Source of the DNA: Liquidambar formosana
Taxonomy: Eukaryota; Streptophyta; Magnoliopsida; Saxifragales; Altingiaceae
Direction: 5' to 3'
Assembly: GCA_039720395.1 (NCBI GenBank)
Contig: CM077823.1
Coordinates: 11,178,107-11,242,106, forward strand
Length of the DNA: 64,000 nucleotides
Shown here: positions 21,273 through 32,500 of the stretch, piece after piece
Numbering within the stretch: the first letter of the stretch is position 1
Layout: each line of letters starts with the position of its first letter
Notes under the pieces: model-generated
The model's input: the letters and a program-made list of their open reading frames with translations, nothing else
Databases searched by the model: none
Told to the model about the DNA's origin: nothing
Made by a program: the position numbers and the translations under genes

Positions 21273-23934
21273 TCAATGATTTCCCGTGGGCCTTCTCTTT
21301 CGACTTGGCCCAGCTCCATCATGCCCTGAACGAGGTGCTCTAGGAGGGGGCATATCCTGTGGTGGATTAGATGATGATGCCTGTTGCAAATAAAGATAAT
21401 GAGTTAGGAGGGCAATGATGTCAATCCTAATTGAAAGTTAATAAGATGATCACTTACTTGGGGATTTAAGCGTGCTTCCAGAACTGAGTTCTCTAAACTC
21501 ATTCGCACAAGATCCCTCCTCAATCCTTCATTGAGTTCAATGCATTCCTGGGCATACTCCCTTGGAACCTAGGAAAGTATAAACATGGTTAACAATAATG
21601 AAAGAATCCAATTTCAAAAAGATAAGAGTTTAGAACTCACATTCTCATAATATGGATCGATCTTGGGATATTCATCGAATGGTGGATGGGTAATGTCAGT
21701 CTTCACAAATTTTGTCCCACTGCACAAGTTCACATACCAATTTAGTTGTGGGAGGGGTGGAGGTTGATTTCCTTCAAGGTCCTCATCCTCGTCATTGTAA
21801 GTCATCCCAGTGGCAGATCCAACTGTGGAGCTGTGTCCCCTTGCCCGTCGGCCCTGAAATTCAAATGCTTGTCAAATGGAGTCTTTCTTATAATCTTAAA
21901 AAAGAGTTTAAGAGTGTGGGGAGCTCACCCCTTGAGGTGGGAGACCAGTGACCCTAGGATTCATTAGATATTGTCGGCAAAAGGCAGTGTATTCTATGCG
22001 AGGGGAGGTGAATCCCTCAGCATCCCAACCCCTCAGAGCTTCTTCTAATTCATCCCCCACTAGGTGGCTAGTGTGCCTCATGTTCTCTGGTGGCATGGAA
22101 GGTGTCACAGCTGCACTCATATTTCCATGGACTTGTCTCAGGACTCGCTCCCCAAGATACCAGCTTCTACCTGTGGGGCCTTCAAAAAGGACCCTTTTGC
22201 TTGTCAATTCCAAACAAGAGGAGTACTTCTCGGGAAGCCTATGCTCCCACAACCTCCATGGATCCCATTCCACCTGTTGAGTTTGAAATGAGAAATGAAA
22301 AGAAAAAAGATAAAAAAGATAAAGAGAAAGAAAGATTCTACCATATCAACAGTCAAGCTGGCAAGATATGCCCTTGCATGGGCATAATCGTGTCGATTGG
22401 AGGCTCTTGTAGCCAAGCAAGATGGAGCATAATTCTGAAGGATGGGCCATGACATGGCATCACTAGCAAGAGTCGGGCGACACATGTTCAGGTACTCGTA
22501 GTACCATATCTGTGGAAAACCAAAGAAAAAGAAGAAATCATGTGTGTGTTAAGTTTCGGGAAATAATAGAGAATTGAATGTTCTTTGTTACCTCCCAAAC
22601 GAAAGGAAGTCCCCCAAAGTTCTTTGCAACTCCTCGGGACATGTCAGTCATGGAGCGATACATGTTTGCGAAAGCAGCTCCACCCCAATTGTATCTCCCA
22701 ATTTTGTTCACATCTTCCATGCTAGCTAGCAACTCAAGTCGAGCCATGTCATTGGTGCCCGCAAAGAAGGTGCATGAAATCATGTAGAGCAAGAAAGCTC
22801 TCACAATGTATTGGGGATCCGTCCCCTCACTCTCTTCTTCAGTGGCAAAGGTGTTGTAGAGCCAAGTACGGCGCACACCTTTTGGGCTCAGTTCCGCTTC
22901 AACCCCGAGTAGAGCTACTATGTAGTTTTGATCCATGTTGGCATGTTCATAGTAGTCCAAGCGCTTGCCTTTCAAGCTCAACCCAGTTATCATGGTGAAA
23001 TCCTTAGGGGTCATGGTCATCTCCCCGAAGCTAAAATGGAAAGTGTTGGTGGTGTCCCACCATAGCTCTATCAAGGCAAATAATGCTTGCCTATCCCATT
23101 GCTCGTTCCATAGAGCATCTAGGAAGGGCTCAAAACCCGCCTTCTTTATTATCTTGCGAGCACGTGGTTGGGCATGATTCATATGTCTCCACCAAGAGAT
23201 GAGCCCCTTTATTGATGTCCTTGTACGGAGACTTTGGAAGTCGGGCTATGTCAAAAGATTGTGTATTGAGTTAGCATAGAAAACATAGAGATATTGGGCA
23301 TACATTGATAATTGATTTCAAATGGTTTTCCAAAAGTTTTAAAATATGGGTTTTGATTCATGAAATGAATTAGAAATGAATGCCCATGACTTTGTGTATT
23401 CAAATTCATTGATTTTGTAAGGATTGAACATGTTTTTGCCTTTCGGGCATTTTATCAAACACTTGGTGTGTGACTTGTTTTCAAGCATTGAAATGAAAGA
23501 TTTTTGTATATCAAATCCTTGCCAAAACCATATGACTTGGTTCTACAATGCAAACCAATTGATTTTTCAAGAATTGAACATGTTTTTGTCTCTTTGGCAT
23601 TTTATCAAACACTTGGTGGGTATCTTTTCTCAAGCATTGGGAAACAAGCTTTTTACACATTCAATCCTTGCCAAATCAATGAACTTGGCTTAACAATGAT
23701 AGAAACAATCAAAACAAGATCATGGGAATGCATTTTATCCAATAGAAATCAAGATTTCAAGATAAACATGTTAAGTTGGGAAGAACTAACCTCATGTTGG
23801 GAATGGAGGTATGAGAGATGCTTCTTAGGTTCAAGCAACACTTTGTCTTGGGATGCATCATAGATTGGTGCCTTGTATGTATTCTTGATCACATAATATG
23901 GATACTTGATGTTGGAATCATTGCTAGAAGCCAT
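21273..23934 (-). CDS. Seven-exon plant mobile domain (MAIN-like) gene inside the retrotransposon
   Basis: I join seven minus-strand exons: 23934-23791, 23245-22592, 22509-22342, 22273-21929, 21853-21641, 21568-21458 and 21380-21273. Every intron starts GT and ends AG, every junction is in phase 0, and the total is 1743 nt (580 aa). Exon 2 has the plant mobile domain pattern: ISWWRHMNHAQPRARK, FHFSFGEMTMTPKDFTMITG and YIVRAFLLYMISCTFFAG, with IGRYNWGGAAFANMYRSM. Exon 3 continues it. Exon 4 carries WDPWRLWEHRLPEKYS and SWYLGERVLRQVHG. The tail ends in a basic SRKRRPTGNH. MAIN-family proteins of this fold act in the nucleus in silencing and genome stability in Arabidopsis; a retroelement-borne copy may interfere with or recruit that pathway (inference). 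Introns would survive retrotransposition because they lie antisense to the genomic RNA. Splice sites are predicted, not observed. Confidence 0.85.
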
Positions 23935-24231
23935 TGTTGGTGGTTGAGCTTGTATGTGAGAAAAATGGGTTTGATAAGAAAGATGATGAATTTGATCTTG
24001 CAACTTGATGATTGATGCTTGTTTTTGTTGTTGAATGACTTGTTCTTGATGCTATTTCATGCACACAACTTGAATTGCAAGTGAAACTTTGAATGAGAAT
24101 ATGTATGTGAGAATTTGGAGAAGGATGGAGTGAGTTCTAGAGAGAGAAGCTCTCTATTTTCGAGCTTGGAGACTTGAATGCACAAATGGGGAGTCAAGGG
24201 TTTAAAAACCCTCAAACTGGGCAGCACCAGC

Positions 24232-24308
24232 CTCGGGTAACCGCCCAGCATGGGGCGGCAAGCCGCCTGGGCTTGGGCGGCAAGCCACCAGCAGCCAGGT
24301 GGTCACCC
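24232..24308. repeat. Diverged GC-rich palindrome upstream of the mobile-domain gene
   Basis: CTCGGGTAACC at the left, GGTGGTCACCCC at the right and GGGCGGCAAGCC-type cores inside; a degenerate version of the LTR palindrome, about 300 bp upstream of the ATG at 23934. A palindromic GGTTTAAAAACC (24200-24211) lies next to it and could serve as a weak TATA. Confidence 0.75.
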
Positions 24309-24489
24309 CCCCTTGCTCGCTCCGTTGCGCTCGTTTGGCCTTTGCTCGCCTATTCGCGCTTTTGAACCCTCTTTGAGATGAAATCTCAAGCATGTTTTGA
24401 GTTGAAAAATGAGTGAATATCTTGACATTGTTTGACATGAAATGATTTGAAAGAGATTGCATTGATGGCCCTTGTGTGGGCATGGCATG

Positions 24490-25120
24490 CTAGTAGGGTT
24501 GAACAACCCTTTCTATGCATATGGTTTTGGTCATTAGGGATGAATTCCCTCCTATGTCACTATGATTCGTTGTCATTTGGGATAAAGATACCTTCCCTAT
24601 ATGCATGTGAATGATTGCTTTCATGAGGAGAATGTGTCTTCTATATGAGTTGATGTTTGAGTTGAGGCATGAATAGCCTCCATGTGAGATGACTTGGTGA
24701 ATTTGCTGAGTGTTGGTAAGTAGAAGCTTACCTTTGCCTTGATGGTTTAGTGAGAGAAAGATGAAATCTTTCTCATGTTGCATACTTACCTTGATGACCT
24801 GAAAGATGCAATCTTTCCATGACTTGTGTTTACCTTGATGGTTTGCTTATGAGAAGGACGCGATCTTTCTCATGCTATGTGTTCACCTTGAGAGTTTGAT
24901 ATGAGAGGGATGCAATCTTTCTCATGTCCCATGTTTACCTTGATGACTTGAAAGATGCGATCTTTCCCATGGTATGTGTTTACCCTGATTGAAGGATGTG
25001 ACCTTCCTCGTGCTATGTGACTACCTTAACAATTGAATGACAACCTTGACGGTTTGAATATGAGAAGGATGTATCTTTCTCATATTTTGAGATGGCCTTG
25101 ATGGCATAGTGTTACCCCGT
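24490..25120. repeat. Array of short hairpins with varying arms
   Basis: Successive inverted repeats share a design (arm, then ATGNNAT or similar, then complementary arm) but differ in arm sequence: AGGGTTGAACAACCCT (24495), AGGGATGAATTCCCT (24536), GAGGCATGAATAGCCTC (24664), GGTAAG/CTTACC (24715), GAAAGATGCAATCTTTC (24801) and others with GAGAA/TTCTC arms. They are separated by 'accttgatg.tttg' phrases. Confidence 0.75.
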
Positions 25121-26010
25121 ATTATTCACTAGTTGTCACTGGTGCAGTATGGGATGTGATCACCTTGGTATTTGAATGATAACCTTGATGTTTTGAGATA
25201 GCCTTGACGGCTTCCTGTGGTATGTGTTTACCTTGTTTGATTTGAGCAAGAGAAGGCTGTGACCTTCCTCGTGCTATGTGATTACCTTGACAATTGAGTA
25301 ATAACCTTGGCGGTTTGAATATGAGAAGGATGTATCTTTCTCATATTTTGGGATAGCCTTGATGGCATAGTGTTACCTCGTACTATTCGCCAGTTGTCAC
25401 TGGCATAGTATAAGAAGACCTTTCATCAAACGAAGTTCGATGTAAGCTATGGATACCTCGTACTATTCGCCAGTTGTCACTGGCATAGTATGGGAAGACC
25501 TTTCATCGAACGAAGTTCGATGTAAGCTATGGATACCTCGTACTATTCGCCAGTTGTCACTGGCATAGTATGGGAAGATCTTTCATCGAACGAAGTTCGA
25601 TGTAAGCTATGGATACCTCGTACTATTCGCCAGTTGTCACTGGCATAGTAGGGGAAGACCTTTCATCGAACGAAGTTCGATGTAAGCTATGGATACCTCG
25701 TATCATTCGCCAGTTGTCACTGGTGCAGTATGGGATGTGATTATCTTAACAATTGAGTAATAACCTTGACGGTTTGAATATGAGAAGGATGTATATTTCT
25801 CATATTTTGGGATAGCCTTGATGGCATAATGTTACCTCGTACCATTTGCCAGTTGTCACTGGCATAGAATTGGAAGACCTTTCATCGAACGAAGTTCGAT
25901 ATAAGCTATCGTTACCTCATACTATCCACCAGTTGTCACTGGTGTAGTATGGGAAGACCTTTCATCGAACGAAGTTCGATGTAAGCTGTGGATACCTCAT
26001 TTTGTCCCCT
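25118..26010. repeat. Tandem array of an 80-bp unit with two hairpins per unit
   Basis: The phrase TGTAAGCTATGGATACCTCG recurs at 25441, 25521, 25601 and 25681, an exact 80-bp period, with diverged units on both sides (25118 and 25840-26010). Each unit holds a TACTAT...ATAGTA hairpin enclosing CCAGTTGTCACTGG and a CATCGAAC-GAA-GTTCGATG hairpin. Tandem repeats in this position are typical of Tat elements and are a known source of satellite DNA. Confidence 0.92.
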
Positions 26011-26177
26011 AGTTGAAACTAGTATACAGTATGAGAAGAGTTCTGTAGAACTTATGAGGAGTACCTTTGTGCTTGTGTATGATGAATTCGAAGAATTCAA
26101 TGATATGTTCACCCTCTTTTCCCCAGTGGGTCTTGATGAAATCAATTCCCCGGGCAAAAATGGGTTGTTCTTTTGGT

Positions 26178-26219
26178 CATTGGCTTGCAAGTGAAACTTG
26201 CTCACCAATGAGGGGCTTC
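26178..26219 (+). promoter_or_regulatory. Hairpin plus polypurine tract before the inner 3' LTR
   Basis: CATTGG (26178) pairs with CCAATG (26205) around an inner GCAAGT-GAA-ACTTGC hairpin; TGAGGGGCTTC then runs to the LTR start. The same nested hairpin and purine tract precede the outer 3' LTR (about 32457-32500). Confidence 0.75.
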
Positions 26220-29200
26220 TGTCACACCCCATTTTTGCCACCTTAGCTAGGGTTTGTCATTGCATGTGTCTTTTTGTTTCCTTTTTGAGTCTAGTCTTTT
26301 GCATTGAGTTTCTAGGGTCCTAAGGATGGTGTGTATGAATTTTGGTTCGATTTGGAGTTGATCTTGAGGGTTAATAAGAACTTTTGTGACTTGAGGGGCA
26401 TAATCGTCTTTTTGATCACAAACTTTCCATTTAACCTTGAAATGATCTCCAAGTTGCCAATTGGAGTTCATATGGTTGTATTTGAGGTATTTGTGGGTTC
26501 AATTCGATGAATTGAAGGTTCGGGATTAGAATGGCTCATTAAGGCTCAGGTTGGCTAAAAGACCTACTTCGGGTTAGCTCGAATTGGTTCATGATTTTCA
26601 CTCTATGACTACTCATTTGACCTTGATTGGTCTTAATTTCATCCCCAAATGTGTTTAGGGAGGTTGAATTTCGAATTGGAAAGCATTCGGTGCGACCCTA
26701 TGTGCATACCTAAGCTAAGCGATGGTGAGGCATAGCGGTTAACCACCTTTGTAGGACTCAACCATGCAGCCATGGCTAGGGTTTCTCACCCTCAAGTGAC
26801 TCAAATTACATTCCCCTTCGAAACACGGTCGTTTTGGCTTTCGTTTCGTCAAAATCGGAGTTAATTTGAACCCTAAAACACATTTGGAAGTCAAAGGGGT
26901 CAAAAATGGGCATATGCTGACAGAGCCTCGGGTGACCACCCAGGCCTGGGCGGCTAGCCGCCTGGGCCCAGGCTGCTAGCCGCCCAGCCCCAGGTGGTCA
27001 CCCGAGCCACTTTCCTTTTTTGAGCCTTGACGCGGCTCCCACCCTATTTTCTCGGATTTGCTCGCCTTTGGCCGCCATTTAACCCTAATTTCAGCCCTTT
27101 TTGACCTACTTGAGCCCCAAGGTAACCTCTAAGAGCCCTTGGATCAATCCCTAGGGTTTTAATCCCAACCATTGAGGATTTTCCCTCAATCCCTATAAAT
27201 ACCCCCTTATACTTCAGCAATAGGGGGACACTTGGGAGGCACTTTGGTGAGACTTGGAGGCTATGGCAGCCATCCTTAGGGTAGTTTAACCTAAACTTTG
27301 AGTGAGAGAGTGAGAGAGAGAGCTTGAAGGAGGACTGGAGCATTGCTTGAAGGCTTGAAGGAGTTTGTTTCCAGCAGCACACAAGAGGAGGAGGACTCTC
27401 TACAGCAGCCACAAAAGGTATACCCCTCCCCCTTTCTCTCTTTCATTCAAACTAGGGTTTCTTGCATAGCTTTGCATTACTTCATGTTAAAAGCTTATCG
27501 TTTTATCATGTGTTGATGCTTCTAATGCTTAGAATACATGATTAGGATATTGTTTATGGCTGGTTTTGCATGATATAATGCCATTCTATGTGGTTTTATG
27601 AGTGTTGGTGTTTTTAGGGTTTCTTAGAGTCTTTTCTAGGGTTTTGCATTGAATAGTCACTATTTTATGCTAAAGCTTGTGTTTTTATTGTGTTTTGCTA
27701 TTTCTATTAGTACGTATGCATGCTTAGGATCATGTTTGTGGGCTGTTTAGTATGCTAGGATGCCATTCCATACGATTTACTGCATGTTTGGGACTTTGGG
27801 GTTTCTTAGGTGCTGAAAATGGTTTTCTGCATGAAATGACTCCTTTGCATATTAAAGCTTGTGTTTTTATTGTGTTTTGCTATTATGTATGCATGCTTAG
27901 GATCATATTTATGGGCTGTTTAGTATGCTAGGATGATGTTCCATGTGATTTGCTGCATGTTTGGGATTCTAGGGTTTCCTTAGTGCTGAAATGGAGTTTA
28001 TGTTTAGAATAGCTATATTTCATGTGCAAGCTTGTATTTTTCTCATGTGTGGATGCTTCTATTGATTAATATGCATGATTAGCATGATGTCTATGATGGG
28101 CTTTGCATGATTTAGAGTTATTTTATGTGATTTTGAGCACAATTGTGATTCTAGGGTTTCATTCATCCTTGTATTAGGAAAGTTGCATATAGCATGATAG
28201 CTTAGGGTTTTTTTCTTGTGTTTTCTTCATAGTTGACATATATGTGCTGCATATTTGATAGCTATGACATTTTTCTGCATTCATAGTAGTTGATTTTAGG
28301 GTTTTTTGCATGTCATTGCATGTAGGGTTGAATTAGGGTTTCAGTTAGCTTATGATTCATGTTGTTGCATGACTTGTGGTTGATTTTAAGCCTTATTTCA
28401 ATTCTGTCCAGATCTGTTATTTGTCCTTGATATGATATTTTGAGCATGTGTTAGCCCATGTTTGGGCATGATAATGGCTTGATTTGGAATCTAGCTTGTT
28501 TGGTTGGCATTTTTGGGATGTTTGCATGGAAATTGCAGGTGCTTTGACAGGTACAACAGGTGCAACTACCCCACCAATGTGGGGTGGTTATTTTGGCTAT
28601 TGTGAGATGAAATCTTACAAATAAGGTAATTACCCTATGCAATAGGGTGGTTACTTTGACAGGTTGCTTTTGCTTAAGGTAAGTAGGGTATGAGGGTGCC
28701 CCAATTCACCATTCTTTCCTTTCTTTGAAACTTTCCCTTTCTCCCCCCTAGGGTTGTTTCCTAATAGGGGAATATGGTGATTCCTATAGTATCCTTTCAA
28801 TAAAAAATACCTTTTAAATCAAAGTTTCCATCTTTTATCAAAATTCCATATTTTACCAAAAATCTTTTGAGAATCATTTATTTTGGAAACTTACCATGTT
28901 TTACTTGAAAGGAAACTTAGGATTTACCATAGGCCTTGATTAGGTTATAACCCTATTCCCTTTCGAACTACGTGGACTTTGATCCATGTATTTCCATACA
29001 TGGTACGTAGGCGCTCTTCGTGATGTTCAAGTCCGCCCTAGGATACTAAGTATCCTAGGTTTTCTTCTCCCCCCTCTTTCTTTTTTCTGTTTTTTCTTTG
29101 ATTTACATGATTATATGGATGAATGAATGAATGATATGCATGCTGTCTTGTGATGATAACTGTTGATTTATGTGTGATTAAGACTTTGATTTAGCCCAAT

Positions 29201-29517
29201 TAAATTAAGAGACCGTTTAGGGCGATATGGGTGCCTATAGGCTTTGCCTAGAACCTTCCCATATCGTAACTTAGCCTCCGAATCCCCGAATTCTCTGGTT
29301 TCCAAAAGATCATTTGCCTTTCCATTTTTAAATATGGAGTCAATCTTTTGTTTTCCTAAAACAAAACTGTTTTTAGGGTTTTCCTTGTTTCCTTTAAAAA
29401 ATAAGGTGGCGACTCCTTTCTTTTTCCAAACCCATTCGTGGGCCCTCTTTTCCTGGGTCCACAGATTGGCGACTTTTAAACTCCTCCTGTGGGCCTTAAC
29501 CATTTCTGGGGTTCACA
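26220..29517 (+). repeat. 3' LTR of inner element
   Basis: 3298 bp, nearly identical to 8569-11864, with palindrome at 26927-27006, TATA at 27194-27201 and the fossil primer site at 29458-29473. It is followed by the ACTAC duplication. Confidence 0.95.
26927..27006. repeat. GC-rich palindrome in inner 3' LTR
   Basis: Identical in position and sequence to the 5' LTR copy at 9276-9355. Confidence 0.92.
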
Positions 29518-29522
29518 ACTAC
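29518..29522. repeat. Target-site duplication ACTAC of inner element, right copy
   Basis: Exact repeat of 8564-8568; the outer element's internal region resumes after it. Confidence 0.95.
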
Positions 29523-30654
29523 ATGCCTCCGAGAAAGTTAATTTAATTATTCTTCTTGTTCTTGTTTGGTTTGAGTCCTTCGGATGTCCCCCCATTTACC
29601 TCCTTCGCCTCTCTTGAGTCTTGTGTATTTCTAGTGGTCATAGACCTCGTCCTTTGAAAGTCTTTAGTCATAATGATTCATTTGTGGGTTCCATCAAACT
29701 CTATATCTTCTTACCTTCTGACTTAGACTCTTGTCATGGATTTAATGATGGAAAAGGGGTAGCAGTAACCACTGTGAAACGATTTGCCTTAGCTGTAGGC
29801 ATATGATTTCATGAGATTGGGGCTGATTTATTTTGCTCAATTGAAGAACGTGAATGTGTTATGAACCTAGGGGTTGATTATGCTTGTTGAAGAAGAATTT
29901 GAATGAGTGCTGGGGCTGGTTTTGTTCAGAGAACTTAAATGAATTGATGAAGAGAATGGGCTGGGGCTTCATGAGTTGAATTTCTTTGTGCTAGTGAAAA
30001 AGGAAAGAATGGAAAAAAGAAAAAAAGGTAAAGAAGAAGAGCCTGCTAGGTTGAAAACCCGAAAGGGCGGCCTAGGCAAAAATTAGGGCAACCTGCTAGG
30101 TTGAAAACCCGTAAGGGCAATCTAGGCAAAAGTTAGGGTTTTGAAAAAAGAGAAGCGAAGAAAGAAGAAGACAAGAAGAGGTGATTCCACTCCATTCCTA
30201 TACCTTGAAAAAGAATTCATGGGTTTGATCCGATCCTCCTAAATTGCATTGTTTCCTAAGAAGGCTCGACCACCATTTTATAAACAAAAAAAAATGCTTT
30301 TGAAAATTCCATGGTTGTGCTAAGTATATAAAGAGGTCTTTAAGGAAAAAGAATGATAGGTTTGCAAAACCATTTCTAGATAATCTTTCTGTGCATGAAC
30401 TTGTGCTCATAAATCTGTGTGAATCAATTTTACTTGAGTTGATTGATTAGTTGATGTGTGCATTAGTAATATGCAGTGTTCATTGAGTTTTGGAGGTCCA
30501 TTTTCCCATGACCATAATTGCTTGAGTATTTGCCATTGGGTTACACCCAAGTAGCCATGTGAGTGATATTTTTTCTTCATATGGTGTTGGCTTAGTCTCT
30601 ATACCATTCCTGTCTTATGAATAGTGACTCCCCACTTAACTAGTGTCTTCATAG
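29523..30654 (+). other. Outer element internal region after the insertion
   Basis: Non-coding. It contains two consecutive copies of the CTGCTAGGTTGAAAACCC hairpin block (about 30041-30087 and 30090-30138) and A-rich DNA. Short ORFs here resemble nothing I know. There is no trace of the antisense genes found in the inner element. Confidence 0.7.
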
Positions 30655-32350
30655 GCTCTCTCGAGTATTCACATCTACTCACTCCGAGTATCCACATGTA
30701 CTCGTCCCTGGGTATTCACATGTACTCACTCAGAGTATTCACCTCTACTCATCCCCGAGTATTCACATGTACTCACTCCGAGTATTCACATGTACTCATC
30801 CCTGAGTATTCATATGTACTCACTCCGAGTATTCATCTCTACTCGTCCCTAAATATTCACCAATACTCTCCTCTCGAGCATTGACCCTTGTTCGTATTGA
30901 TTCCAAACCCCTTCATCATGCCTCCTCTATTCATATGTTATTGTTTTAGGTATTGACTTCTACCTATGCAATCTCTCGGCATTCTTTGAGTATTGACCCC
31001 TACTCATCACCAATAGTGACTTTTATTCATATAGTTTTCTCTATGAGTATTGACTCCTACTCATTTCAAGCATTGACCTTTGCTTCTATACATTTTATCT
31101 TGAGCATTGACCCTTGCTCGAATGATTTTCTTTGTGAGTATTGAATCCTACTCATTTCAAGCATTGACCTTTGCTTGTATACATTTTATCTTGAGCATTG
31201 ACCCTTGCTCGAATAATTCTCTCTGTGAGTATTGAATCCTACTCATTTCAAGCATTGACCTTTGCTTGTATACATTTTACCTTGAGCATTGACCCTTGTT
31301 CATATAATTTTCTTCGTGAGTATTGACTCCTACTCGTTTCAAGCATTGACCTTTGCTTGTATACATTTTATCTTGAGCATTGACCCTTGCTCGAATAATT
31401 TTCTCTATGAGTATTGAATCCTACTCATTTCAAACATTGACCTCTACTTATATACATTTTATCTTGAGTAATGACCCTTGCTCGAATAATTTTCTCTGTG
31501 AGTATTGAATCCTACTCATTTCAAGCATTGACCTTTGCTTATATACATTTTATCTTGAGCATTGACCCTTGCTCGAGTGATTTTCTCTGTGAGTATTGAA
31601 TCCTACTCATTTCAAGCATTGACCATTGCTTATATACATTTTATCTTGAGCATTGACCCTTGTTCGTATGACTTTCTTTGTGAGTGTTGAATCCTACTCA
31701 TTTCAAGCAATGACCATTGCTCGTAAGCTTTTTTTTGTGAGTATTGATCTTTACTCATAGCAAGCATTGACCCTTGCTTGTGTGTTTTTAAGTATTGACT
31801 TCTATTCATGGGATTTCTTTTTAGATTTTCAGTACGGATATTGAATTCTATCCATCATGGGTTCTTGTTTGAGTAATGACTCTTACCCATACGATGTCTT
31901 ATTGGCTCTCCTGAGTATTGACCTATACTCATTCCGAGTACTGGTATATACTCATCCTAAGTATTGACCCATCCTTACCCTGAATATTTTCGCATATTCA
32001 TCTTGAGTATTGACCCATACTCACCTTATGTATTGACCCATACTCATTCTAATCATTAAAGCATTTTTTTCTCGAGTATTGACTAGTACTCACCCCGAGT
32101 GCTGACCTTCACTTCAAATACTGATTCCTATTCCCTTTGAGTATGACTAGTATTCACTCCGAGTGTTGACCTCCACTCATATTTATCCCTACTCCTTTCG
32201 AGTATTGACTGTTACTCATCCTAAGTGTTGACTTTCTCTCCCAATACTGATCTTTATTATCTTCGAGTATTGACTTGTACTCACCTTAGGTGTTGACTTC
32301 CACTTAGAGTTGCATCTACTTGTCCTAGGTATTGACCTTTACCTAGACAT
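30655..32350. repeat. Hairpin array with compensatory arm changes, including a 91-bp tandem repeat
   Basis: More than thirty short inverted repeats follow the pattern five-base arm, TTGAC and three pyrimidines or similar, complementary arm. Examples are GAGTATTGACTCCTACTC, GAGCATTGACCCTTGCTC, AAGCATTGACCTTTGCTT, AGGTATTGACCTTTACCT and GAGTGTTGACCTCCACTC. At 30661-30860 a roughly 28-bp version with TATTCACATGTA centres repeats. From about 31091 to 31640 the phrase CATTTTATCTTGAGCATTGA repeats every 91 bp, three hairpins per unit. Confidence 0.9.
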
Positions 32351-32456
32351 TGACTTCTAATTGCTTAAGATATGTGATGAATTCCATAGGATGATGGAGT
32401 TCTCCATTTGAATTTGATGCAATTACTCTCCCAAGCAAAAATGGGATGTTCTTTTA

Positions 32457-32500
32457 TCATTGGTTCGCAAGTGAAACTTGCTGCACCAATGAGGGGCTTC
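32457..32500 (+). promoter_or_regulatory. Hairpin plus polypurine tract before the outer 3' LTR
   Basis: CATTGG and CCAATG arms around GCAAGTGAAACTTGC, then TGAGGGGCTTC up to the LTR. Same layout as at 26178-26219 despite unrelated upstream sequence. Confidence 0.75.

Larger units (their letters stand above)
8569..29517 (+). mobile_element. Inner Tat-lineage LTR retrotransposon, 20.9 kb, carrying two antisense genes
   Basis: The element has LTRs of 3296 and 3298 bp, the ACTAC duplication, a primer site, gag-pro, an intron, pol with a dual RNase H, two minus-strand genes, hairpin and tandem repeats, and a purine tract. A second, archaeal-type RNase H after the RT-linked one, antisense ORFs and a repeat-rich 3' region are known traits of the Tat clade. 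The lack of an ORF before gag separates it from Ogre proper. It sits inside the outer element in the same orientation. Two UAG codons in RT argue that this copy cannot make a normal RT by itself. Confidence 0.95.

Noticed and set aside
25441..25735. CRISPR-like regular repeats
   Set aside because: The whole 80-bp unit repeats without unique spacers, and the context is a plant retrotransposon; it is an ordinary tandem array.
29621..29806. 61-codon plus-strand ORF right after the inner element
   Set aside because: No domain, no counterpart in the related element, and starts in non-coding internal sequence.
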